From: Thermococcus eurythermalis
Lineage (GTDB): Archaea > Methanobacteriota_B > Thermococci > Thermococcales > Thermococcaceae
Direction of reading: 5' to 3'
Assembly (NCBI RefSeq): GCF_000769655.1
Contig: NZ_CP008887.1
Span: 992,001 to 1,056,000, forward strand
DNA: 64,000 bases
The position numbers and the translations under genes were made by a program. The first letter of the stretch is position 1, and each line of letters opens with the position of its first letter. Of the stretch, positions 43,806 to 52,681 are shown in pieces. The notes under the pieces are model-generated. The model was not told the DNA's origin. It saw only the letters and a list, made by a program, of their open reading frames with translations, and did no database searches.

Positions 43806-43883
43806 GGGGCCGTAGGGTAGCTTGGCCCATCCTGCGGGCTTTGGGAGCCCGTGACCCGGGTTCAAATCCCGGCGGCCCCACCA
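43806..43883 (+). tRNA. tRNA-Pro (anticodon TGG)
   Basis: Acceptor GGGGCCG pairs with CGGCCCC, the discriminator is A and CCA is encoded. The anticodon stem CGGGC/GCCCG encloses TTTGGGA, anticodon TGG. The promoter CGAAAAACTTAATAAG lies about 40 bases upstream, within the 195-base gap after tRNA-Leu, in which I see nothing else. The first hairpin unit of repeat island A begins four bases after the CCA. Confidence 0.95.
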
Positions 43884-44580
43884 CAAGAAACTTTTGCCAA
43901 GCAAAAGTTTCATCAAAGTTCGTAGCTCCTTTTGAGGGTTCAAATTTTGAATGCTTTTCTCGTTAGATAATTGCTCTTTAAGTGAGAACTTCTTAAATTG
44001 CTCCCTTATTGTTGGTTTAACGTTGGAATAGACGCCCGAAGGGCGTCATGAAGGAAGTAAACCCTCTGGTAAGGCTGGCCTAAATGCCTTCTCCTTGGAG
44101 CAAGAACTTGTTTTGAGTAAAATCTTGCATTACTGCCTTTGTGGAAGGAGCTACAAACTTTTGGTGAACCTTTCTCCAGAAGCTTCAATGCAGTTCTCAC
44201 TATCGTCCGAATGTCTTGACGGATGGCGGGAAGATTGGGTGCTTCTTAGAATTACTCAGTTTGAGTTGCCCTTTGGGGAATTGGTCAAACTTTGTGGGGG
44301 AAAGTTAGTGATTCCCTAAAGAAGTTCCTTGTGAGTGTTTGCACTTCCCCAGTGTCCTAGGAGCTTAGAATTAAATGCTCAAAGACCCTGCGTAAGGGGT
44401 TTACCTCACTCGCGCTCCTCCGGAGCGCTTCCAAGAAGAAACCCCATTCTCGGGTTGTTATTTGCAATAAGGAATTCCCTGCAAAAAGTCCCCTTGAAAG
44501 CGCAAACTTTCTCCAGAACAACACTCCAGAAAAGAATCACGAGCCTTGATCAAACTTCGCGCAGGCGAAGTTTGTGAGAA
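43884..44580. repeat. Non-coding repeat island A: two elements with inverted terminal hairpins
   Basis: No coding frame is credible here. The island contains inward-facing repeat units, each a hairpin of about 22-23 nt followed by a flank close to CATCAAAGTTCGTGATTC. Forward units: 43888-43930 (AAACTTTTGCC/AAGCAAAAGTTT) and 44286-44316. Reverse units: 44147-44187 and 44531-44574 (AAACTTCGC/GCGAAGTTT). They delimit two elements, 43888-44187 (300 bp) and 44286-44573 (288 bp), with 98 bp between. Each element has a central hairpin near TTGGAA and GTAAACCC-like sequences (GACGCCC-GAA-GGGCGTC at 44030-44046; GCGCTCCTCCGGAGCGC at 44412-44428). The first element is clearly homologous to the first element of island B. 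The island fills the whole space between convergent tRNA-Pro and tRNA-Thr. Confidence 0.85.
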
Positions 44581-44657
44581 TGGAGCCCCGGGCGGGGTTT
44601 GAACCCGCGACCTGCCGCTTACCAAGCGGCCGCTCCACCAGGCTGAGCCACCGGGGC
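44581..44657 (-). tRNA. tRNA-Thr (anticodon GGT)
   Basis: On the minus strand GCCCCGG pairs with CCGGGGC, the discriminator is T and CCA is encoded. The anticodon stem GCCGC/GCGGC encloses TTGGTAA, anticodon GGT. The TATA box (ATTTATAAAGG, about 44687-44697) overlaps the stop codon of the PIN-domain gene upstream. A reverse hairpin unit of island A begins seven bases after the CCA, as with the tRNA-Pro and tRNA-Arg genes. Confidence 0.95.
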
Positions 44658-44688
44658 AGTCGTGACGTTGATACGATGGAGACAGCCT

Positions 44689-45291
44689 TTATAAATTTTT
44701 CCCTCCCAACTTCTCGACGAGACCTTCAAGGACGTCTTTAAATGCCGGCGCGTCAATCCACTTGATGCCCATCTTCTGCGCCCACGTCAGTATTCCGACG
44801 TCGGCCGAGACTATGGTGGCGTCCAGCTCCTTTGCGAGCAGGATTAGCTCGAAGTCTTCCTTGCTGTCCACTATCCCCTCCCGGAGGGCCTTGCGGTAGT
44901 TCCTCCTGAGCTTCTGGATTATTTTGTCCACGTTGTCTGTCTCAATGACGCTCTCGCGCACGGCCTTCTCGGCGACCCGGAGTCCCTTATCAATCCTGCG
45001 CCTTATGTCGTCTATCAGCTCGTAAACTACAAAGGCGGGGATTTTAATGTCATGGACGTTGGGGGGCTTTTTGATGATGTACAGCTCGACCTCTGGAAGA
45101 AGCTCGTCCTCACCGACGAAATGCATGACTTCCCGGTAGATGCCGGGGGGCATGTAGAACTCGACTTTTCCGAAGAGCTTCTCCGCGTATTTCAGGAAGC
45201 CCTTCATGGCCTCAGTAGGGCTGTCCCCGAAGTCCTTCCGGATTTCGGGGTTGACGAATATGCTCGTGTCAAGGACGAACTTCAGGGTCAT
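44689..45291 (-). CDS. RNA ligase partner protein, PIN domain (UPF0278/COG1458)
   Basis: A 200-residue PIN-domain protein. Acidic metal-binding residues are visible in KFVLDTSIFVNPEI, YELIDDIRRR, DSKEDFELILLAKELDATIVSADVG and LTWAQKMG. The family co-occurs with archaeal ATP-dependent RNA ligases, hence its name, but no ligase gene is adjacent here; it may be an RNase. ATG at 45291 (MTLKFVLD) follows GGTGGCAG. The 3' end doubles as the promoter of tRNA-Thr. Confidence 0.82.
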   Translation of the reverse strand: MTLKFVLDTSIFVNPEIRKDFGDSPTEAMKGFLKYAEKLFGKVEFYMPPGIYREVMHFVGEDELLPEVELYIIKKPPNVHDIKIPAFVVYELIDDIRRRIDKGLRVAEKAVRESVIETDNVDKIIQKLRRNYRKALREGIVDSKEDFELILLAKELDATIVSADVGILTWAQKMGIKWIDAPAFKDVLEGLVEKLGGKNL

Positions 45292-45343
45292 CTGCCACCA
45301 CAAGATTATTTAGGGCTTGAACTTTAAAAGGTTGGGTGAAAGC

Positions 45344-46552
45344 ATGAAAGTAGGCGTCGTCTTTGGGGTTAGTGAACTTGCAAATCCCAAGGCCTTTGAG
45401 AAGAGAGTCTCAGAGTTTCTGACGGCCCTTGCGAAGGACTTTGAGGTCGTTGGGGGCTTCGTTTTGAGCTCAAAAGGTGACTTCAAGGAGGCCAAAGGGG
45501 AGCTCAACTTCAACGAAGTTGATGCACTCGTTCTGTATCCTCTGACAGGAGGCACTGAGGGCTTCCTCAAGGAGTTTTTCGTCTTCAGGAGACCCACCGT
45601 CATCTTCGGCGACCCGTTCAACAACTCCACCGCCGCGGGGATTGAAATCAGGGAGTTCCTCCGCGAGAGGCTCGTTCCCTCCACCCTAGTCAAGACTATG
45701 GACGAGCTCAAGGCCGCGCTCCTTGCCTATGACGACTCCCTTGAGACGCTGGAGCCGTTCCTCAGGGCCAGACTCGGCCTCATCGGCAGGATTTCCCCCT
45801 GGCTGGTCAACGAGAAGTTTGACCTACCGTATACGAAGATTAGCCTTAAGAAGTTCTACGAGTACTACGACAAAGTGCCAGATGAGGAGGGCTGGAAGGT
45901 CGTTGAGGAAATCTTTGAGAGGGCAAGCGAAATAAAAGAGCCAGGGAAAGAGGCCTTAACAAAGGCCGGTAAGATGTACCTTGCTATCAAAGAAATCCTG
46001 CACGACTACCGGCTCGACGGCTTCACAATAGGCTGTTTTGACCTCATAGGCAAGCTTAAGGCAACCCCGTGTCTGGCGCTTGCCATGTTCAACGCTGAAG
46101 GTATTCCCGCAGGTTGCGAGGGGGAGCTAAACTCCCTTCTCGGAATGTACATCATCAGGAAGTACTTCGACAAGCCCGCATTCATGGGCAACGTTGCGGA
46201 CTTTGGGGAGAACCACATCACAATAGCCCACTGTACTGCGCCCCTGCTGTGGAAGTACAGGCTCAGGAGCCACTTTGAGAGCGGCATGGGCGTCGGTGTT
46301 GACGTGGAGTTCCCCACCGGGAAGGCGGCCCTCTTCAAGATTCGCGGAAGGCGTGCCGTTGTTGCGGGAGTCGAGGTCGCCGGCAACGAGCACCTTGAGA
46401 ACCGGTGCCGGACGCAGGTTAAGCTCAAGATTGATGATGCTCCAGAGTTCCTTGATGGGACGCTCGGAAACCACCATCTCTTGGCCTACGTTGACCCCGA
46501 AGAGCTGGCCGATTTGCTCAGTGAGCTTGGATTTGAGGTTATGCTGTACTGA
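45344..46552 (+). CDS. L-fucose/arabinose isomerase-family protein
   Basis: A 402-residue protein with the fucose-isomerase fold: an N-terminal Rossmann-like part (MKVGVVFGVSELANPKAF, VDALVLYPLTGGTEG) and a C-terminal part with DGFTIGCFDLIGK, TPCLALAMFNAEGIPAGCEG, MGNVADFGENHITIAHCTAP and GTLGNHHLLAYVD. Catalytic acidic residues of true isomerases are expected around FDLIG and CEGEL, where D and E are seen. The substrate is unknown; archaeal members often lack proven sugar isomerase activity. GGGTGAAAGC precedes the ATG; the gene is divergent to the PIN gene. Confidence 0.75.
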   Translation: MKVGVVFGVSELANPKAFEKRVSEFLTALAKDFEVVGGFVLSSKGDFKEAKGELNFNEVDALVLYPLTGGTEGFLKEFFVFRRPTVIFGDPFNNSTAAGIEIREFLRERLVPSTLVKTMDELKAALLAYDDSLETLEPFLRARLGLIGRISPWLVNEKFDLPYTKISLKKFYEYYDKVPDEEGWKVVEEIFERASEIKEPGKEALTKAGKMYLAIKEILHDYRLDGFTIGCFDLIGKLKATPCLALAMFNAEGIPAGCEGELNSLLGMYIIRKYFDKPAFMGNVADFGENHITIAHCTAPLLWKYRLRSHFESGMGVGVDVEFPTGKAALFKIRGRRAVVAGVEVAGNEHLENRCRTQVKLKIDDAPEFLDGTLGNHHLLAYVDPEELADLLSELGFEVMLY

Positions 46553-46645
46553 TATCCGAATGCCTCTTTTTCTACTATTTTAGAGCACTCGAAATGTTTA
46601 TTAACCTTAAGTTATTTAATCGGCATGGAAGAGGGGGTGATACCC

Positions 46646-46822
46646 ATGAGGCGGGCCCAGGCCGCAATAGAGTACCTGTTTATGATAGCCGTTGCGTTGG
46701 TTGTTGTGCTTATCACTATTAGACTCCTGCGAAGGACAAGTCAAACAGCCGCCGAGCAGATAGACAGAGCCAGTGAAGAAGTGCTTGAACTGCTTCGGAA
46801 CATGACCAATAATCAGAGCTGA
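46646..46822 (+). CDS. Small class III signal-peptide (type IV pilin-like) protein
   Basis: A 58-residue protein. MRRAQAAIEYLFMIAVALVV is a typical euryarchaeal class III signal peptide, processed by an archaeal prepilin peptidase between A and Q, followed by the hydrophobic assembly helix and a short polar tail (RRTSQTAAEQIDRASEEVLE). The ATG at 46646 follows GGGGGTGATACCC; a start seven codons earlier is less likely. It is not beside pilus-assembly or archaellum genes. It may be a minor pilin or a membrane-anchored adaptor. Confidence 0.75.
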   Translation: MRRAQAAIEYLFMIAVALVVVLITIRLLRRTSQTAAEQIDRASEEVLELLRNMTNNQS

Positions 46823-47000
46823 GTAGCTTATGTTAGCACTCCTGCAGTTTGTCTCAGGGAGGCTTTTCTGTCGAAACGGTATGCACGTCCTCTGTCAATG
46901 TTAAAATGGTTGAATGTTAGATCTACACCAAAGCTTTTCAGGCTTTTAAGGTCCACAACGTTTTAAACTTCTCCCCAAAACCCCGCCCTGGTGGAAAGTC

Positions 47001-47819
47001 ATGAAAGTCATCATGACAACAAAAATCGACAAAGCCTCGATGAACATAAAGGAAAAGCTCGTCGAGAACTTTGGGTTCAAAGAGACTGAGCTGGTTTTCG
47101 ACGGCAACCAGGTCTATAAGAAGGGGGATACCTTAATCCTAACGACCAATGAGGAGATGATATACTACGACAACCTCGACAGGACCATAGAAACCCAGCT
47201 CGGGTTCAGGCCGGAACTCATAGCTTTTGCCTCCCGGCACTCCAGCAAACAGAAGCTCCCCGCGCTGACGACCCACGTTACCGGCAACTGGGGCAGCGCT
47301 ATGTACGGGGGAAAGGACGAAAGCCTTGCCGTTGCAGTCCCCAGCGCGATGAAGCTTGCCCTCCTCACGATGAACGAGCTCAACGACCTCGGCTGGACAG
47401 TCTGCTACGAAGCAACGCACCACGGGCCGAGTGAGCTCGATGTGCCGAGCTTTTTCATCGAGATTGGCTCAAGTGAGGAGGAATGGGTGAACGACCGGGC
47501 CGGTGAAATAATAGCCGAGACGATTGTTTACGTCCTTGAAAACTACAAAGATGCTAAGTTTAAGACAGCCATTGGAATTGGCGGTGGCCATTACGCGCCC
47601 AAGCAGACCAAGCGTGCCCTTGAAGGGGACATGGCCTTTGGTCACATTGCACCGAAGTACGTCCACCCTCTCTCCAGGGAGATGCTGTTGAAGGCGATTG
47701 AGAGAACCGCTGAGAAAGTTGAGGCGATATACGTGGACTGGAAGGGGAGTAAAGGTGAGACCAGACAGCTGGCCCGTTCCCTGGCGGAGGAACTTGGACT
47801 TGAGTTCATTCGTGACTGA
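47001..47819 (+). CDS. dtdA: D-aminoacyl-tRNA deacylase DtdA
   Basis: A 272-residue zinc-dependent proofreading enzyme of the archaeal/plant GEK1 family that removes D-amino acids from mischarged tRNA. Family blocks seen are [56 protein letters not shown] and [12 protein letters not shown], which carry the conserved histidines. The 178-base gap upstream contains only a promoter-like AACGTTTTAAAC near 46963. Confidence 0.95.
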   Translation: MKVIMTTKIDKASMNIKEKLVENFGFKETELVFDGNQVYKKGDTLILTTNEEMIYYDNLDRTIETQLGFRPELIAFASRHSSKQKLPALTTHVTGNWGSAMYGGKDESLAVAVPSAMKLALLTMNELNDLGWTVCYEATHHGPSELDVPSFFIEIGSSEEEWVNDRAGEIIAETIVYVLENYKDAKFKTAIGIGGGHYAPKQTKRALEGDMAFGHIAPKYVHPLSREMLLKAIERTAEKVEAIYVDWKGSKGETRQLARSLAEELGLEFIRD

Positions 47820-47933
47820 GCCGAAACCTTTAAAGATATAGTCGGTCAGTTAAGTTCAGTTTCGGGTTAGCTAAGTTTATATACTCTCCATCTCAAACTC
47901 CCAAGGGTGTTAAACTCTTCGGAGGGTGAAAAG

Positions 47934-49058
47934 ATGCTGAAGCTGATTGAAGATGCCCTTGAGAGAACCTCTGCGGCCCAGCCCAAGGCCGCTCCAGAGG
48001 TTCAGCCCCGGTCGGACATAGATGAAGAGCTTAAGAAGCTCCTTGAGCAGATTCAGGCCAAGATATACGTTGTCGGTGTCGGCGGTGCCGGCTGTAACAC
48101 CGTTAACAGAATGATGCAAGTTGGAATAGAGGGTGCCAAGATAATTGCAATCAATACTGATGCTCAGGACTTGCTGAAAATTAAGGCTCACCAGAAGATA
48201 CTCATCGGAAAGGAGCTCACAAGGGGCCTTGGGGCAGGCAACAACCCCAAGATGGGTGAGGAAGCCGCAAAGGAGAGCGAGAGGGAGATAAGGGAGGCCC
48301 TCGAAGGGGCTGACATGGTCTTCATAACCTGCGGTCTCGGTGGTGGAACCGGAACCGGTGCGGCCCCTGTGGTCGCTGAGATTGCTAAGAAGATGGGTGC
48401 CCTTACCGTTGCGGTTGTTACGCTCCCGTTCACCGTTGAGGGAATAAGGCGCATCAAGAACGCCGAGTACGGCCTTGAGAGGCTCAGGAAGAACACCGAC
48501 ACCGTTATCGTCATCCCGAACGACAAGCTCATGGAAGTCGCACCGAACCTCCCAATCCACATGGCCTTCAAGGTCGCCGACGAGATACTCGTCCAGGCCG
48601 TCAAGGGTATCACCGAGCTCATCACCAAGCCGGGTCTCGTCAACCTCGACTTCAACGACGTTAGGGCAGTCATGAAGGACGGCGGCGTTGCAATGATCGG
48701 TATCGGTGAGAGCGACAGCGAGAAGAGGGCTTTGGAGGCCGCCCAGCAGGCCCTTAACAGCCCGCTCCTCGACGTTGACATCAGCGGTGCCAAGGGCGCT
48801 CTGATAAGCATCAGCGGAAGCGACGTCAAGCTCGAGGAGGCCCAGCAGATTATAGAGCTAGTCACCAGCAAGCTCGACCCGGAGGCCCAGGTTATCTGGG
48901 GTATCCAGCTCGACGAGGAGCTCGGCAAGATGATTAGAATCCTCCTCGTTGTTACGGGCGTCAGCTCCCCCTACTCGGTTGCTGAGGAGGAAGAAGAGAG
49001 ACCGTACTTCGGGGAAGAGGAGAAGAAGACCATCAAGCTCGACCTTGACGAGCTTTGA
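47934..49058 (+). CDS. ftsZ: Cell division protein FtsZ
   Basis: A 374-residue tubulin-like GTPase forming the division ring. Motifs are [22 protein letters not shown], the tubulin signature [26 protein letters not shown], and the T7 loop [15 protein letters not shown]. The N-terminal extension of about 45 residues and the acidic tail ([18 protein letters not shown]) are usual for archaeal FtsZ1. The ATG at 47934 follows GGAGGGTGAAAAG; the promoter is GTTTATATAC at 47875-47884. It heads the cluster ftsZ-secE-spt5-L11-L1-P0-L12, a conserved archaeal order. Confidence 0.97.
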   Translation: MLKLIEDALERTSAAQPKAAPEVQPRSDIDEELKKLLEQIQAKIYVVGVGGAGCNTVNRMMQVGIEGAKIIAINTDAQDLLKIKAHQKILIGKELTRGLGAGNNPKMGEEAAKESEREIREALEGADMVFITCGLGGGTGTGAAPVVAEIAKKMGALTVAVVTLPFTVEGIRRIKNAEYGLERLRKNTDTVIVIPNDKLMEVAPNLPIHMAFKVADEILVQAVKGITELITKPGLVNLDFNDVRAVMKDGGVAMIGIGESDSEKRALEAAQQALNSPLLDVDISGAKGALISISGSDVKLEEAQQIIELVTSKLDPEAQVIWGIQLDEELGKMIRILLVVTGVSSPYSVAEEEEERPYFGEEEKKTIKLDLDEL

Positions 49059-49088
49059 CTCCTTTAAACTTTTAGAGGGGTGAAAGAA

Positions 49089-49274
49089 GTGGCAAGTGCC
49101 GTCGAGAAGATAAGGGACTTCCTGTCAGAGTCGAAGAGAGTGCTCCTGGTTACAAGAAAGCCTGGAATGAAGGAGTTCAAGATGGCTGTCAAAATTACGG
49201 GCATTGGAATGATCTTAATAGGCCTAATTGGGATGCTCATCAGAATAGTTGGCTACTTCGTCACCGGTTCGTGA
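49089..49274 (+). CDS. secE: Preprotein translocase subunit SecE (Sec61 gamma)
   Basis: A 61-residue single-span membrane protein of the Sec translocon. A cytoplasmic amphipathic helix ([20 protein letters not shown]) is followed by [22 protein letters not shown] and the membrane helix. The GTG at 49089 lies six bases after GAGGGGTGA and gives the usual archaeal length; the GTG at 49080 overlaps that site. It sits between ftsZ and spt5 with short spacers. Confidence 0.92.
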   Translation: MASAVEKIRDFLSESKRVLLVTRKPGMKEFKMAVKITGIGMILIGLIGMLIRIVGYFVTGS

Positions 49275-49284
49275 GGGTTGCGCC

Positions 49285-49743
49285 ATGGCTGAGGGGAAGA
49301 TATTCACAGTCAGCGTTACCGTTGGTCAGGAAACAACGACGGCAAACCTAGTGTACAGTAAGGCCAAAACGTACAACATTCCGATTCAGGCGATACTCGC
49401 GCCGAGCAAGGTCAAGGGCTACATCTTTGTTGAGGCTCCTGACAAGAGCACAGTGGACGAGGCCATAAGGGGAATCCGCCACGCCAAGCGTGTTCTCCCC
49501 GGGGAAATTCCCTTCCATGAGATCGAGCACTTCCTCGAAGAGAAGCCTGCCGTAAGCGGCTTCGAGCCTGGCGACATCGTTGAGCTCATAGCCGGCCCGT
49601 TCAAGGGCGAGAAGGCCAAGGTCGTCAGAGTTGATGAGGCCAAGGACGAGATAGTCGTTGAGCTCATCGGCTCAATCGTCCCGATACCGGTCACGGTTAG
49701 GGGCGAATACGTTAGACTTATAAGCAAACGCCAGAAGGAGTGA
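49285..49743 (+). CDS. spt5: Transcription elongation factor Spt5
   Basis: A 152-residue NusG/Spt5 protein that closes the RNA polymerase clamp and couples it to ribosomes. The NGN domain covers about 1-85 ([31 protein letters not shown]) and the KOW domain about 92-150 ([27 protein letters not shown]). The ATG at 49285 follows GTGAGGG. Its place next to secE and L11 is the conserved archaeal and bacterial arrangement. Confidence 0.96.
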   Translation: MAEGKIFTVSVTVGQETTTANLVYSKAKTYNIPIQAILAPSKVKGYIFVEAPDKSTVDEAIRGIRHAKRVLPGEIPFHEIEHFLEEKPAVSGFEPGDIVELIAGPFKGEKAKVVRVDEAKDEIVVELIGSIVPIPVTVRGEYVRLISKRQKE

Positions 49744-49777
49744 CAGGTTCGAGACAAAAGTGAAGGTGGTGAGATGA

Positions 49778-50269
49778 ATGGCACAGGTTGTCGAAGTCCT
49801 CGTTGAAGGTGGAAAGGCTACCCCTGGACCCCCGCTTGGTCCGGCAATCGGTCCCCTTGGACTGAACGTTAAGCAGGTCGTTGACGAGATAAACAAGGCC
49901 ACCAAGGAATTCGAGGGAATGCAGGTTCCCGTCAAGATTATCGTTGAGGATCCCAAGAAAAAGACCTTCAGGATTGAGGTCGGTATCCCGCCGACCAGCC
50001 AGCTCATCAAGAAGGAGCTTGGAATCCCGAAGGGCTCAAGCGAGGCCGGCCACACCCCGGTCGGAAACCTCACAATGGAGCAGGTCATCAAGATAGCCAA
50101 GATGAAGATTGACCAGATGCTCGCACCGAACCTCAAGGCTGCAGCGAAAGAAGTCATCGGTACCGCCCTCAGCATGGGCGTTACCGTCGAAGGCAAGGAC
50201 CCCCGGGAAGTTCAGAGGGAAATTGACGAGGGCGTTTACGACGAGCTTTTTGAGAAAGCCGAGGAGTGA
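49778..50269 (+). CDS. rpl11: 50S ribosomal protein L11
   Basis: A 163-residue protein of the GTPase-associated centre. It begins [20 protein letters not shown] and continues [10 protein letters not shown], with the C-terminal rRNA-binding domain ([20 protein letters not shown]). The ATG follows GGTGGTGAGATGA. It is part of the L11-L1-P0-L12 cluster. Confidence 0.98.
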   Translation: MAQVVEVLVEGGKATPGPPLGPAIGPLGLNVKQVVDEINKATKEFEGMQVPVKIIVEDPKKKTFRIEVGIPPTSQLIKKELGIPKGSSEAGHTPVGNLTMEQVIKIAKMKIDQMLAPNLKAAAKEVIGTALSMGVTVEGKDPREVQREIDEGVYDELFEKAEE

Positions 50270-50348
50270 GGGAAAACTTTAAAAATCCCTCCTTTTAGGC
50301 ATCTTTGACTTTTTCGGCTCAAATCGAAAACAAAAGGGAGGGCTGTAA

Positions 50349-50999
50349 ATGGCCTTCGACAGGCAGAAACTCGTGGAAGCGGTGAAGGAGGCGAAGGCCC
50401 GGGCTAAGCCGCGCAACTTCACACAGACCGTCGAGATAGCAGTCAACCTCAAGGATATAGACCTCCGCAAGCCGGAGAACAGGTTTAAGCTTGAGGTTGT
50501 ACTGCCTCACGGTCGCGGGAAGGAGCCCAAAATCGCGGTCATCGCTGATGGTGCCGTGGCTGAAGCGGCTAAAAAGCTCGGGCTTGATGTGATTAGTGGA
50601 GAGCAGCTTGAGGAGCTTGCAAAGAGCCCGAGGGAAGCGAGAAAACTGGCCAAGCGCTACGACTTCTTCATAGCTGCTGCACCGTTGATGCCAAAGATAG
50701 GTAAGTACCTCGGTAGGTACCTCGGTCCGAGGAACAAGATGCCGCAGGTCGTTCCGCCGACAATGACCAACCTTGAGCCGATAGTTGGGAGGCTCAAGAG
50801 AACCGTCAGGATACAGCTCAAGAACAACCCGGTGGTTCACGCTCCGATCGGAACCGAGAACATGGACGACGAGAAGCTCGCTGAGAACGCCGAGGCAGTT
50901 CTCAACGCCATCATCAACAAGCTTGAGCGCGGCGAGAACCAGGTGAAGTCAGTGTACGTGAAGACCACAATGGGCCCGGCCGTTAAGGTTGAGAGGTGA
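50349..50999 (+). CDS. rpl1: 50S ribosomal protein L1
   Basis: A 216-residue protein binding the L1 stalk of 23S rRNA. Family sequences are [20 protein letters not shown], the [13 protein letters not shown] loop and [10 protein letters not shown]. In methanogens L1 represses its own operon by binding an rRNA-like site in the mRNA; the 79-base gap before this gene starts with an AAACTTTAAAAATC promoter-like sequence at 50274-50287, so it may also have an internal promoter. Confidence 0.98.
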   Translation: MAFDRQKLVEAVKEAKARAKPRNFTQTVEIAVNLKDIDLRKPENRFKLEVVLPHGRGKEPKIAVIADGAVAEAAKKLGLDVISGEQLEELAKSPREARKLAKRYDFFIAAAPLMPKIGKYLGRYLGPRNKMPQVVPPTMTNLEPIVGRLKRTVRIQLKNNPVVHAPIGTENMDDEKLAENAEAVLNAIINKLERGENQVKSVYVKTTMGPAVKVER

Positions 51000-51004
51000 G
51001 GGAG

Positions 51005-52024
51005 ATGGCCCACGTAGCCGAGTGGAAGAAGAAGGAAGTTGAGGAGCTCACCAAGATTATCAAAAGCTATCCAGTGATCGCCCTCGTTGATGTGGCCGGT
51101 GTCCCAGCTTACCCGCTCAGCAAGATGCGTGACAAACTCCGCGGGAAGGCTCTCCTCAGGGTTAGCAGGAACACCCTCATCGAGCTGGCCATAAAGAGGG
51201 CGGCCCAGGAGCTGAACAAGCCCGAACTCGAAAAGCTCGCCGACTACATCGAAGGCGGAGCCGCCATACTGGCCACCGAGATGAACCCGTTCAAGCTCTA
51301 CAAGTTCCTCGAGGAGAGCAAGACTCCGGCTCCGGCCAAGCCTGGAGCTGTGGTTCCCAAGGACGTGGTCATCCCAGCTGGGCCGACTTCAATCCCGCCG
51401 GGCCCGCTCGTCGGTGAGATGCAGGCCCTTGGAATCCCGGCGAGGATTGAGAAGGGTAAGGTCAGCATCCAGAAGGATTACACTGTCCTTAAGGCGGGCG
51501 AGGTCATAACCGAACAGCTCGCGAGAATCCTTAACGCCCTTGGTATTGAGCCCCTCGAGGTGGGTCTCAACCTCCTCGCCGCCTACGAGGACGGTATCGT
51601 CTACACTCCGGACGTCCTTGCGATAGACGAGCAGGAATACATCAACATGCTCCAGAAGGCCTACATGCACGCCTTCAACCTGTCCGTCAACACTGCGTAT
51701 CCGACCAAGCAGACTATCGAGGCCATCATCCAGAAGGCCTTCCTCGGCGCGAAGAACGTCGCTGTGGAGGCTGGCTACATCACCCCAGAGACCGTCGAGG
51801 AGGTCTTTGGCAGGGCTCTGCGCGCTGTCCTGCTCATAGCACAGCAGCTGCCTGAGGACCTGCTCGACGAGAAGACCAAAGAACTTTTAAACGCTCAGGC
51901 CCAAGTGGCCGTTGCCGCGGCCCCTCAGCCAACCGAGGAGAAGGTTGAGGAGGCCGAAGAAGAGGAGGAAGAGGAGGCATCCGAGGAGGATGCGCTCGCT
52001 GGGCTGGGCGCCCTCTTCGGCTGA
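51005..52024 (+). CDS. rplP0: Acidic ribosomal protein P0 (L10)
   Basis: A 339-residue stalk base protein. It begins [20 protein letters not shown], has the archaeal insertion with [17 protein letters not shown], and ends with stalk-binding helices and the acidic tail [20 protein letters not shown] shared with L12, which recruits elongation factors. The ATG at 51005 follows GAGGTGAGGG. It overlaps nothing but is closely spaced after L1. Confidence 0.97.
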   Translation: MAHVAEWKKKEVEELTKIIKSYPVIALVDVAGVPAYPLSKMRDKLRGKALLRVSRNTLIELAIKRAAQELNKPELEKLADYIEGGAAILATEMNPFKLYKFLEESKTPAPAKPGAVVPKDVVIPAGPTSIPPGPLVGEMQALGIPARIEKGKVSIQKDYTVLKAGEVITEQLARILNALGIEPLEVGLNLLAAYEDGIVYTPDVLAIDEQEYINMLQKAYMHAFNLSVNTAYPTKQTIEAIIQKAFLGAKNVAVEAGYITPETVEEVFGRALRAVLLIAQQLPEDLLDEKTKELLNAQAQVAVAAAPQPTEEKVEEAEEEEEEEASEEDALAGLGALFG

Positions 52025-52100
52025 ACTTTCAATTTCCCTCGTATCCTGAAAACTCCACGTGAAAATGAATAAAAAATGAAGATGATTGGAGGTGCAAAAA

Positions 52101-52421
52101 ATGGAGTACGTGTATGCCGCTCTGCTGCTCCACGCCGCTGGTAAGGAGATAACCGAGGAGAACCTCAAGGCCGTCCTTGAGGCCGCTGGAGTTACCCCGG
52201 ACGAGGCTAGGATAAAGGCTCTCGTTGCCGCCCTTGAGGGCGTCAACATCGACGAGGTCATCGAGAAGGCCGCCATGCCGGTCGCCGCCCCGGTCGCCGT
52301 TGCCGCCGCTCCGGCTCCCGCCGAGGGCGGTGCCGAGCAGGCCCAGGAGGAGGAAGAGGAGGAAGAGGAAGAGGCCAGCGAGGAGGAGGCCCTCGCCGGT
52401 CTCGGTGCCCTCTTCGGCTGA
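52101..52421 (+). CDS. rpl12: 50S ribosomal protein L12 (P1-like)
   Basis: A 106-residue dimeric stalk protein. The N-terminal dimerisation domain starts [20 protein letters not shown], an Ala/Pro-rich hinge ([18 protein letters not shown]) follows, then the acidic tail ending [12 protein letters not shown], identical in type to that of P0. The ATG at 52101 follows GGAGGTGCAAAAA; an upstream in-frame ATG at 52086 overlaps that site. It is the last gene of the cluster. Confidence 0.97.
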   Translation: MEYVYAALLLHAAGKEITEENLKAVLEAAGVTPDEARIKALVAALEGVNIDEVIEKAAMPVAAPVAVAAAPAPAEGGAEQAQEEEEEEEEEASEEEALAGLGALFG

Positions 52422-52603
52422 ACCCCTTTCCTCCTTTTGTCCGCCTTTGGGCGGACGTTCTTACAACTTTTCTCGCGGTTCTTGGAGACTAAAAATGCCA
52501 AAATTTCTGGGTGTGTGGATTGGAGTAGAATAATCTTAACTGGCCTGCGGGACTTTGGAGACCGCAAGGTTTATGTTTGATGAGCCAAACCAATCAGGGG
52601 GAC

Positions 52604-52681
52604 GGGCCGGTGGCCTAGCCTGGATGGGGCGTCGGCCTTCGGAGCCGAAGGTCGCGGGTTCGAATCCCGCCCGGCCCGCCA
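52604..52681 (+). tRNA. tRNA-Arg (anticodon TCG)
   Basis: Acceptor GGGCCGG pairs with CCGGCCC, the discriminator is G and CCA is encoded. The anticodon stem TCGGC/GCCGA encloses CTTCGGA, anticodon TCG. The promoter is GGTTTATGTTT at about 52568-52578. Four bases after the CCA the first hairpin unit of repeat island B begins, with the same sequence as after tRNA-Pro. Confidence 0.95.

Noticed and set aside
44095-44577. Short open frames of 74 and 80 codons inside repeat island A
   Set aside because: They have no start signals, have aberrant composition and are not shared with the homologous element in island B.
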